From NCBI GenBank assembly GCA_028710685.1, contig JAQTTQ010000009.1, positions 1 through 36,327 of the forward strand: a DNA stretch of 36,327 nt, written 5' to 3'. A program made the translations under genes and the position numbers. Shown piece by piece: positions 1 to 7,889 of the stretch; the stretch's first letter is position 1; every line of letters begins with the position of its first letter. This DNA comes from Candidatus Omnitrophota bacterium. Lineage in GTDB: Bacteria; Omnitrophota; Gorgyraeia; Gygaellales; Profunditerraquicolaceae. The notes below the pieces were generated by a model. That model was given only the letters and a program-made list of their open reading frames with translations. It was not told where the DNA came from and did no database searches.

Positions 1-130
1 CCGTTTTACTTTTTATGCTTAAATTTAATTGAAGAAGTTTTGCCTTAATATTTACCAAACCAAACGAGAACACGGTAGGGGGTAGGAAAGAAATTTAAAC
101 TCGTTATTAGATAAAGGAGGCGTAAGGTAG

Positions 131-751
131 ATGAAAAAAGAAATCTTGATACTTATTTTAATTGTTTTTATTCCTGCGGTATTGTGTTTCGCGGCGAATG
201 ATCAGATTATCCAGGAGAGTGTTAGGTGTGAATTCTTCGTTGCCGGCGGTAATCAAGACAGCATTCATTATTGCAAAAGTGATAAGGGAGATACATGCAG
301 TGGAGCTGGCGGTTGTGAATTGATAGTTAGAGGATATCTTAATGAAAAAGTTTATATTACTGCTGATGAAGAATGTGGTAATGCAATGGCAGCGTTTGTC
401 ATTGGAGAAGATAATAAAAGCGTGGTATTGAATTGTGCCTATCCTCAAGAGAAAGAATCCATTATTTGGCAGGACAGAGGAGATGTGCCTGGGGATGGTT
501 TTAGCGTTTGGAATAAAGAAAGCAACATTTATTATAATCCGAGAATTGTTTTTGAGGGGAAAGCGGCGGCAACTTATCATGACGATGAGACGGCAACGGA
601 GTGGTGCAGGCGCCTTAACAAGGGATATACTAAAGGTACGAGTGTTCTTCAGGGCGCTAACCCCATTGGCGATAGGCTTGCATGGCATGGCGGTGAGTGG
701 GTGAATAGAGAAAATTCAGATTATGCAAGAAAATATATTTGTGCAAGATAA
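131..751 (+). CDS. secreted hypothetical protein, Cys-containing
   Basis: ORF with AAAGGAGG-like ribosome-binding site upstream; hydrophobic N-terminus (ILILILIVFIPAVLCFA) resembling a signal peptide; no family recognised. Confidence 0.7.
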   Translation: MKKEILILILIVFIPAVLCFAANDQIIQESVRCEFFVAGGNQDSIHYCKSDKGDTCSGAGGCELIVRGYLNEKVYITADEECGNAMAAFVIGEDNKSVVLNCAYPQEKESIIWQDRGDVPGDGFSVWNKESNIYYNPRIVFEGKAAATYHDDETATEWCRRLNKGYTKGTSVLQGANPIGDRLAWHGGEWVNRENSDYARKYICAR

Positions 752-759
752 TCAAGCTA

Positions 760-870
760 ATGGAGCAGTTTAAAGATCCTTGGTGGTATTATCGAGGAGT
801 TGAAAGGGCTATTTTAGGCACGGCAGGAGCAGGGCCTATTCCACAGCATCATTTTATTAAATCTTTTTAA
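760..870 (+). CDS. possible 36-aa small ORF MEQFKDPWWYYRGVERAILGTAGAGPIPQHHFIKSF
   Basis: ATG at 760, TAA at 868-870, in the gap between two secreted-protein genes; no clear Shine-Dalgarno, so it may be spurious or a gene remnant. Confidence 0.25.
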   Translation: MEQFKDPWWYYRGVERAILGTAGAGPIPQHHFIKSF

Positions 871-893
871 TAATTATTAACCAGGAGAGAAAA

Positions 894-1394
894 ATGAAGA
901 AGGTTATTTATTCGGCTATCATCTTTGTTTTTTGTTCAGTTTCGCTTGTTGCTGCCGAGCAAGCCCAAATTTATAAAAGCCCTCTTTTTGATTTTGAAAT
1001 AAGCTACCCTCAAGATTGGCAAGTTAAGGAGATAAGCGGAGTAATCGCTTTTATTTCTCCGCTAGAGGATGCAGACGATAATTTCTCTGAGAATGTCAAT
1101 ATTGTTATTGAAGATATCAGCGGGTATCAGATGAGCGCGGAGCAATATGCGAAAGAGGCTGATAAGAATTGGCTTGCTGCAGATGGCAAATTAAAGATAA
1201 TTGATTTTAGCCAGGTTATGCTAAATGGAGAAGAAGCTTACTGTACTATCGCTGAGAATGACAGCTTGAAATTCAAGCAGTATAAGCTCGTAAACAATAA
1301 AAGAGCTTATATCTTGACATATACTGGCCAACCGGATGGTTTTAGCAAATTCCAGGATATCGCCGACAATATAATTAAGACTTTTAAGGTTTAA
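894..1394 (+). CDS. secreted PsbP/DcrB-like protein
   Basis: Signal peptide; 'YKSPLFDFEISYPQDWQV' and 'ADNIIKTFKV' match the PsbP/MOG1-like pattern; AGGAGAG ribosome-binding site. Confidence 0.65.
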   Translation: MKKVIYSAIIFVFCSVSLVAAEQAQIYKSPLFDFEISYPQDWQVKEISGVIAFISPLEDADDNFSENVNIVIEDISGYQMSAEQYAKEADKNWLAADGKLKIIDFSQVMLNGEEAYCTIAENDSLKFKQYKLVNNKRAYILTYTGQPDGFSKFQDIADNIIKTFKV

Positions 1395-1542
1395 GTTGTT
1401 TCGGATTCGGGAGATGTATGGCCTTAGAGGGTGAATGTGGGCTTTTTATGCTGTAAAATTCATTTTGTCTTAGCCTCAGGCGATATTAAGAAAATAAGGT
1501 AAGATACGGCGTAGTATGAATAGGGTGATTTTATCTTAGATT

Positions 1543-2001
1543 ATGCTTATTATGAAATATAATAAGTGCACCGGTTTATCACTTTTTATTTTCTTTATTT
1601 CATTGCTCTGTTTTCCTATGCAGAATCAGGCAGGCGAAACACTGCAGGTATATGTAGGACATGATTTTTCGATTGCCTTGGAATCTAATCCAACTACCGG
1701 ATATTCATGGCAATTATCATCCCCACCTGAAAAAGAATTAATTAGCTCGATAAATTCATACTTTGAAATCAAAGAGAGTGCAGCTCTTGGCGCTTCCGGC
1801 AGGCAGGTCTGGATTTTTAAAGCGATTAAAGCAGGCAAGGCAACCATTCATTTTAAATATGTCCGGCCCTGGGAAGACAATTTGCCAGCGGAAAAGGAAG
1901 AGTGTTTTACGGTTGACATAAAAGAAGAGGAGCCAAACCGGGTACGTATCGGAGGCGATATTACTATAACAAGCGTAAATAGAAAAGAATTTATCCAGTA
2001 A
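1543..2001 (+). CDS. chagasin-like (I42) cysteine protease inhibitor, secreted
   Basis: Signal-like N-terminus; 'NPTTGYSW', 'GASGRQVWIFKA' and 'YVRPWE' match the three chagasin loops. Confidence 0.8.
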   Translation: MLIMKYNKCTGLSLFIFFISLLCFPMQNQAGETLQVYVGHDFSIALESNPTTGYSWQLSSPPEKELISSINSYFEIKESAALGASGRQVWIFKAIKAGKATIHFKYVRPWEDNLPAEKEECFTVDIKEEEPNRVRIGGDITITSVNRKEFIQ

Positions 2002-2013
2002 TTATCTAATAAT

Positions 2014-3831
2014 ATGAAAATAAAGTTTAAAGATTTGGTTATTCTAGTTTTTTTTGCCCTGTTAGGGCTGGGTATTTGGTATAAACTGGAATATCCGCGT
2101 TTTGCATTTATTGATCTTTCATTCGATAAGGGGCAGGCCTTAATGGCCTCAGAGAATTATCTCAAAGAAAAAGGGGTGGATCCCGGGAAATTCTCGCGGG
2201 CTATAGTTTTTGATGACGATGAGAAATTCAACCGTTATTTTCAGCATAGTGTAGGATTAGAGAAGGAGCAGGAATTTATTCAGGAGCATGATTTTGATTT
2301 ATTTTCCTGGCTAGTCAGGTTTTTTAAAGAATCCCAGAAAGAAGAGTATTTGGTATATGTAAGCCCGCGCTCAGGAGAGGTGATCAGGTCAGTTCATTTG
2401 ATCGAAGATACTGAGGCCAGGATAGACCTTGGTAAAAGCGCTGCCAAAGCCAAGGCAGAGTCTTTCCTGAAGGCTGCCTTTGGGATTGACTTAGAAAACT
2501 ATGTCTCCCATGAAGAGAAGGTCAAGCGTTACGAAAACAGGGTGGAATATCTTTTTTCTTGGGAAAAGAAAGATGTTTACGTGCCCTGGAGAGGTGATCA
2601 GGGTGGTGCGAAGTTACTTACGGAGGTTGTAGTATCCGGGGATGAGGTTAGGGAATTTCGTAAGAACAAAATTCATTTACCGGATAAATTCTCAAGATAT
2701 GTAGAGAGGCAGTTTGTTTTAGGGGAATATCTCTATAGTTTATTTTATATTATTCTGTTTTTAATGCTGGCCTGGTCAATCAGTATTGTTTTAAGAGAGA
2801 GGAATAATGTTGTCCCACGTATGACCAGAAAGTGGTTTTATTATGTTGCCGGCTTCCTGTTTATCTTTAATACCGCTTATTTCTTCAATAATTTGCAGAA
2901 TATTTTCATAAACTATCCTACCAGTTCCCATCTCAGTTCATTTGTCGGATTAGCTTTTACCCGCTGGCTGCTGAATACCGGATTTCTGGTAGTCGGTTTT
3001 ATTATGCCGGGGATTGCCGGAGAAGTGCTTTGCAAGGAAGTCTTCGCGGATAAGAAATATATTTCGTTTTTCTTCTATGCCAAGACCAGTTTTCTAAACC
3101 GTAGATTGGCTTATTCTATATTATTAGGATATATTATCTGGATTATTGCCCTGGGCTTGCAAGCAGCTGTATTCTACGGCGGGCAAAAGTTTCTGGGAGT
3201 TTGGAGGGAGTGGCATACTATGACCAATTTCTCTTCTGCCTATATCCCTTTATTGAGCGCCTTTGTAATCGGTATAAGGGCGAGTTTAAATGAAGAGATT
3301 AATTTTAGGCTCTTCGGGATACCTTTAGCCAAGAAGTATCTCAAGAATTCAATCCTGGCGGTTCTCTTAACTTCCCTGATCTGGGGGATGGGGCATACGA
3401 TGTATGCTATTTTCCCGGTTTGGTTTCGTATAATTGAAGTTAGCCTTATAGGAATATTCTATGGTTTTATGTTTATGCGCTTCGGTATTATCCCGCTGAT
3501 AATTGCCCATTATTTATTCGATGTGTTTTGGTGCAGCGCTGCCTTTCTTTTGGGCCATTACAAAGGCCATCTGTTGTATACCTCCATAGGCCTGCTTTGC
3601 CTGCCCTTGGCATTGGCAGTTGCGGCATATTTATTGAATCGAACGCAAAAAGAAAAGCCATTGGAGAATCTCTTAACCAAGGCTCAAGCGTACAACCTTA
3701 ATGTTTTAGCCGCATTTGTTGTGTCTAAGAAGGCCCAAGGGTATTCTCGTGAATTAATATACGAAGAGCTTATAAATAATAATTGGGACCGTTTACTGGT
3801 TGATCTGGCGCTTAAAGAGGCTTACAAGTAG
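2014..3831 (+). CDS. CPBP-family (Abi/Rce1-like) intramembrane metalloprotease with large N-terminal extracytoplasmic region
   Basis: Multiple TM segments; 'NEEINFRLFG' (EExxxR), 'WGMGH' and 'IIAHYLFDVFW' motifs near the C-terminus. Confidence 0.75.
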   Translation: MKIKFKDLVILVFFALLGLGIWYKLEYPRFAFIDLSFDKGQALMASENYLKEKGVDPGKFSRAIVFDDDEKFNRYFQHSVGLEKEQEFIQEHDFDLFSWLVRFFKESQKEEYLVYVSPRSGEVIRSVHLIEDTEARIDLGKSAAKAKAESFLKAAFGIDLENYVSHEEKVKRYENRVEYLFSWEKKDVYVPWRGDQGGAKLLTEVVVSGDEVREFRKNKIHLPDKFSRYVERQFVLGEYLYSLFYIILFLMLAWSISIVLRERNNVVPRMTRKWFYYVAGFLFIFNTAYFFNNLQNIFINYPTSSHLSSFVGLAFTRWLLNTGFLVVGFIMPGIAGEVLCKEVFADKKYISFFFYAKTSFLNRRLAYSILLGYIIWIIALGLQAAVFYGGQKFLGVWREWHTMTNFSSAYIPLLSAFVIGIRASLNEEINFRLFGIPLAKKYLKNSILAVLLTSLIWGMGHTMYAIFPVWFRIIEVSLIGIFYGFMFMRFGIIPLIIAHYLFDVFWCSAAFLLGHYKGHLLYTSIGLLCLPLALAVAAYLLNRTQKEKPLENLLTKAQAYNLNVLAAFVVSKKAQGYSRELIYEELINNNWDRLLVDLALKEAYK

Positions 3832-3841
3832 CCCTTGTAAG
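3821..3841. other. perfect 8-bp inverted repeat (cttacaag-tagcc-cttgtaag) over the stop codon of the CPBP gene
   Basis: Arms 3821-3828 and 3834-3841, 5-nt loop containing the TAG stop; no following T-run. Confidence 0.5.
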
Positions 3842-3954
3842 AAGGCATAATTTGTTGTAACATATTGATACGTAGAGGGAAATAATGGATTTCTCCTAGT
3901 ATTCCGGCAGTATCGAATACGTTAGTAAAGAAATCCCAAAAGAATGAATAGTAA

Positions 3955-5085
3955 ATGCCATTAGAAAAAATCTTATTTAATTACTCTGCTTCTAATAATA
4001 CTCTCTCCATAGAAATTTGCGGCCTCTGGAACATTTTTAGCAAAATCCCCCAGGTTTTTGAAGTTAATTCTCAATTATTATCATATCCTGGTATTAAGAA
4101 AATAGTATTTGACGGTTTGAGGATATCCGATTGGGATAGCAGCTTAATTTCTTTTTTATACAGGTTGATTAAGGAATGTAAGGCTAAAGAAATCGAGGTG
4201 GAATACAGTAATCTGCCTGAGGGCGTAGAGAAGTTAGTTGCTCTTTCTTTGAAGATAAAAGAAGGAGAGAAAAAGCCTAAGGCAATACCTGAACCATTTT
4301 TAGCCAGGGTGGCAGAGGGTTTTTTAAATCTAAAGAGAGGTGTTTTGATACTATTCAATTTTTTGGGAGAGATCGCTTGTAGCATGCGTAGTTTATTTAC
4401 TGGCAAAGGATATTTCCGCTGGGGTGAATTCCTGCTTCTTCTCCAGCGTTGCGGGGCGAATGCTTTGGGGCTTGTTTCTTTAATCAGCCTGTTGGTTGGT
4501 ATAATTCTTGCTTTTGTAGGCGCGATGCAGCTTAGGCTTTTTGGGGCGCAGATTTACATAGCCGATATTGTAGGAATTGCCATGGTGCGCGTGATGGGGG
4601 CGGTTATGACGGGGATAATTATGTCGGGGCGTACCGGCGCCAGTTTTGCTGCAGAATTAGGCATTATGCAAGCGAATGAAGAAATTGATGCCCTTAAGAC
4701 GCTAGGTATTAATCCTGTTGAGTTTCTAGTTATCCCTCGCCTGTTAGCTTTAATTGTAATGATGCCGCTTTTAACCCTTTATGCAAATCTTATGGGGATA
4801 TTCGGCGGCTTTATTATTAGTGTCAGCATGTTAAATCTTAATCCCGTAGAATATCTTATGCATACTCAGTCTGCTGTAAAGATAAGTAATCTGTGGGTAG
4901 GATTGCTACATAGTGTTGTTTTCGGGGTGATTATTGCAATTTCCGGATGCCTCAAAGGGGTAAATTGCGAAAGAAGCTCCGCAGGGGTAGGGGAGGCGAC
5001 TACTTCCGCAGTAGTTACTTCTATCACCGTTATTGTAATTGCTACGGCTATTATTACATTTATTTTCCAAGTTTTAGGAGTATAG
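3955..5085 (+). CDS. mlaE: MlaE-type ABC permease with N-terminal STAS (MlaB-like) domain
   Basis: STAS-like first ~100 aa; permease core 'GAVMTGIIMSGRTGASFAAELGIMQANEEIDALKTLGINPVEFLVIPRLLAL' typical of MlaE. Confidence 0.9.
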   Translation: MPLEKILFNYSASNNTLSIEICGLWNIFSKIPQVFEVNSQLLSYPGIKKIVFDGLRISDWDSSLISFLYRLIKECKAKEIEVEYSNLPEGVEKLVALSLKIKEGEKKPKAIPEPFLARVAEGFLNLKRGVLILFNFLGEIACSMRSLFTGKGYFRWGEFLLLLQRCGANALGLVSLISLLVGIILAFVGAMQLRLFGAQIYIADIVGIAMVRVMGAVMTGIIMSGRTGASFAAELGIMQANEEIDALKTLGINPVEFLVIPRLLALIVMMPLLTLYANLMGIFGGFIISVSMLNLNPVEYLMHTQSAVKISNLWVGLLHSVVFGVIIAISGCLKGVNCERSSAGVGEATTSAVVTSITVIVIATAIITFIFQVLGV

Positions 5086-5088
5086 CTC

Positions 5089-5862
5089 ATGAATCTTCCG
5101 GTAAAACCTGCTATTGAAGTGCGAAGCCTAGATCTGAATTATGATGATTTTGTAGTAATGCGGAATCTTAATTTTACCGTTAATAAAGGGGAGACTTTTG
5201 TAATTATGGGTGGAAGCGGCTGTGGCAAGAGTACCCTCCTTAAAGTGCTTATAGGCCTTAAAGAACCAGAGAAGGGAGAAATACTATATAATGGTGAAGA
5301 TTTTTGGGCTGCAGATTATATCAGGCAGCAGGAGATAATGAAGCGCTTTGGAGTGCTTTATCAAAGCGGGGCGCTGTGGAGCTCTCTGACCTTAGGGGAA
5401 AACGTAGCTTTACCTCTTCAACTTTATTCAAGCCTCTCTGTAGGCCAGATAAATGATCTGGTGGAGTTAAAGCTCGCGTTGGTAGGTTTAGGCGGCTATG
5501 CCGATTTCTATCCGGCAGAGCTAAGCGGGGGGATGCGCAAGCGCGCTGGCCTTGCGCGAGCAATTGCCCTTGACCCTGAGATAATATTCTTTGATGAACC
5601 TTCGGCAGGGCTAGATCCTATAAGCGCCAGGATGCTGGATGATTTAATAATTCAATTAAGAGAAGACCTGGGCGCCACCATTATCGTAGTCACCCATGAG
5701 TTAGCCAGTATTTTTACGGTAGGGGAGAATTCTATTTTTCTTGATGCGCAAAGTAAGACAGTGATTGCAAGCGGCAGGCCGAAAGACTTACTGGCCAATT
5801 CCAAGGATCCTAAAGTCATTCAATTCTTAACCAGAGGCGAGAAACAAGGAGTAGGTGAATGA
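5089..5862 (+). CDS. mlaF: MlaF-type ABC transporter ATP-binding protein
   Basis: Walker A 'GGSGCGKSTLLK', signature 'LSGGMRKRAGLARAI', Walker B 'IIFFDEPSAGLD'. Confidence 0.93.
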   Translation: MNLPVKPAIEVRSLDLNYDDFVVMRNLNFTVNKGETFVIMGGSGCGKSTLLKVLIGLKEPEKGEILYNGEDFWAADYIRQQEIMKRFGVLYQSGALWSSLTLGENVALPLQLYSSLSVGQINDLVELKLALVGLGGYADFYPAELSGGMRKRAGLARAIALDPEIIFFDEPSAGLDPISARMLDDLIIQLREDLGATIIVVTHELASIFTVGENSIFLDAQSKTVIASGRPKDLLANSKDPKVIQFLTRGEKQGVGE

Positions 5863-6545
5863 GTAAAAAAGCGAATAAGGCCTTAATCGGTGGATTTGTT
5901 GTGGGGGCAGTAGTTTTATTAATCATATCGGTAGTGGTTCTTGGCTCAGGATTTTTGTTTAAACGTACTAACCGATATGTCCTGTTTTTTGATGGTTCCA
6001 TTAAAGGGCTTTCCGTGGGGGCACCGGTTATCCTCAGGGGGGTAAAAATCGGAACGGTGAGGGATATACATCTTGTTTATGATCCTACCATAGAAGATCT
6101 AGTAATCCCGGTAGTCATTGAGATAGAGTCATCAAGGATCAAAAACGTACCTAAGAGGTTAAGTATTGATGATTATAGGGAGTTAATTAAATCCGGCTTG
6201 CGGGCAAGGCTGGATATACAAAGTTTTATTACCGGGCAGTTAATGATAAGCCTGGATTTTTATGAGGACAAGCCGGCTAATTTACACGAAATTTCCAAAA
6301 AGTACCCGGAGATACCTACCCTGCCTACATCTCCTGATATTTTCCAGCTCATGGACGAGTTGCCTATAAAAGATATGGCAGATGACTTAAGAGAGACAGT
6401 TGCCGGACTTAGTAAGCTAGTAAATTCAGAAGGTTCTTATGGATTGAATAATACGCTTAGGGAGTTATCTCAGGCAGCGCGTTCGATAAGGTTGCTAGTA
6501 GAATATTTAGAGGTTCATCCTGAAGCAATATTAAAAGGAAAATAG
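5859..6545 (+). CDS. mlaD: MCE/MlaD domain protein
   Basis: N-terminal TM, MCE core 'FDGSIKGLSVGAPVILRGVKIGTV', C-terminal 'EYLEVHPEAILKGK'; overlaps mlaF by ATGA. Confidence 0.9.
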   Translation: MSKKANKALIGGFVVGAVVLLIISVVVLGSGFLFKRTNRYVLFFDGSIKGLSVGAPVILRGVKIGTVRDIHLVYDPTIEDLVIPVVIEIESSRIKNVPKRLSIDDYRELIKSGLRARLDIQSFITGQLMISLDFYEDKPANLHEISKKYPEIPTLPTSPDIFQLMDELPIKDMADDLRETVAGLSKLVNSEGSYGLNNTLRELSQAARSIRLLVEYLEVHPEAILKGK

Positions 6546-6558
6546 CAAAGGAGAAAAT

Positions 6559-7179
6559 ATGAAAAAGGTATCTTTCTATTTTATACTGTTACCTAGTTTA
6601 ATCTTAATATTAAATGGGTGCGTGTCTATTGGGAGAAGCCCTTCACCGAGGTTTTATAGGCTTACTTCTATAGGCCAAGAATTTCCAGAAGTTGATTCTA
6701 AGATGAAGAGTGGTGCGGTAGTGGGAATCGGCCCGATTAAGATCCCTGAATACCTGAATCGTCCTCAAATTGCAACCGTAAATAAGAACAGAATGATTAC
6801 CTTTGCGCAATTTGATCGTTGGGGAGAGCCGCTGGATTTATCCATATTAAGGGTCCTAAGCGAGAATTTGGCTTCTTCTATGACGGGGGTTGATATTGAA
6901 ATGTACCCTTGGAATATGCTTATGCCGGTAAGGCTGCAGGTGGTTTTAGATGTTGTGCAGATAGATGTTGAACTTGAGAAAGACCTGATCTTTGTGGTGC
7001 GCTGGTCAGTTCTGGACCTTAAGAATAAGAGCCTGGTCCTTAGCAAGAGGACGGTATTAAAAGAGCCCGTGAAACCTTCGAATTATTCCGGAGTGGCTGC
7101 TGCCTTAAGTTCTGTTTTGGGCAGGCTAGGTAATGAAATTATCCAGGAATTATCGCAGGTTCCTACTCAAGATAAATAA
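6559..7179 (+). CDS. ABC-type transport auxiliary lipoprotein (PqiC/YmbA-like)
   Basis: Lipobox 'LILNGC'; 'FYRLT', 'VGIGPIKIPEYLNRPQIATV', 'RWGEPLDLSILRVLSENL' match this lipoprotein family. Confidence 0.85.
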   Translation: MKKVSFYFILLPSLILILNGCVSIGRSPSPRFYRLTSIGQEFPEVDSKMKSGAVVGIGPIKIPEYLNRPQIATVNKNRMITFAQFDRWGEPLDLSILRVLSENLASSMTGVDIEMYPWNMLMPVRLQVVLDVVQIDVELEKDLIFVVRWSVLDLKNKSLVLSKRTVLKEPVKPSNYSGVAAALSSVLGRLGNEIIQELSQVPTQDK

Positions 7180-7243
7180 TTAAACGCCGGATATAGATTG
7201 TTAAGATATTAATAGGCTTAAAGATTAAAATAGGGAGGAGAGA

Positions 7244-7876
7244 ATGGAAAAAATATCAGTAGGCGGTTTATTAAAGAAGGGGTTTAATATCTTAATGAGA
7301 AATCCTGTTCTCTTAGGGTTAGGCCTTATTGTTAATTTACCCATGCTTTTAATAAAAAAAGATTTAACTCCCCCAGGTATAGGCGCCTTGATTGTTTATT
7401 TGCTGATCAGCCCGTATTTTTTCAGCTTGATTATGAGGTTCGTTTATGAGTCCATTGATAAGAAGCCCTCATGGGAGAAGTTGAACAGTTTTGTTTTAAG
7501 CAAGTACCCCCTCATCCTTATTGCCCACATCATTTATTATCTGGCATGTTTCCTAGGGATGATGCTATTGGTAGTCCCGGGTGTTATATTGTCAATAAGG
7601 TTATTATTATGTGACGGAGGCATTCTTTTTGATAACGACAGCGCTATTGCTTCATTAAAAAGGAGCTGGAGGATAACAAGGGGGAGCTGGTGGAGGTTGT
7701 TTGTTTTAGTAATAGGCTGTTCTTTGCCGGTAATATTATTTGCTTTTACCGAGAGCCTTTTCCCAAAAGCAGTTTATTCGTTTATTTATCTGCTATTGTC
7801 TATAATTACCTGTGTTTGGTATCAATGCGTATTTACGCTTGCCTACCTGCACTTAAGAGGAAGAGAATCAAAATAA
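7244..7876 (+). CDS. polytopic membrane protein (YciC/GDPD-membrane-domain-like)
   Basis: Several TM helices; 'DSAIASLKRSWRITRGSWWRLFVL' pattern; GGGAGGAG ribosome-binding site. Confidence 0.6.
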   Translation: MEKISVGGLLKKGFNILMRNPVLLGLGLIVNLPMLLIKKDLTPPGIGALIVYLLISPYFFSLIMRFVYESIDKKPSWEKLNSFVLSKYPLILIAHIIYYLACFLGMMLLVVPGVILSIRLLLCDGGILFDNDSAIASLKRSWRITRGSWWRLFVLVIGCSLPVILFAFTESLFPKAVYSFIYLLLSIITCVWYQCVFTLAYLHLRGRESK

Positions 7877-7889
7877 CTTAAGTGTCTCC

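Noticed and set aside
158-688. 176-aa antisense ORF, and the other minus-strand ORFs in the track lying inside + strand genes
   Set aside because: They sit opposite well-supported genes, have basic/low-complexity composition, no recognisable motifs and no consistent ribosome-binding sites.
3873-3898. Imperfect inverted repeat agagggaaat...atttctcct upstream of the Mla operon
   Set aside because: Short, interrupted pairing that could easily occur by chance in an AT-rich intergenic region.
7690-7881. 63-aa + strand ORF ending just before the radical SAM block, a possible precursor peptide
   Set aside because: It is an out-of-frame reading of the 7244-7876 membrane protein gene, with no leader/core structure and no clear ribosome-binding site of its own.
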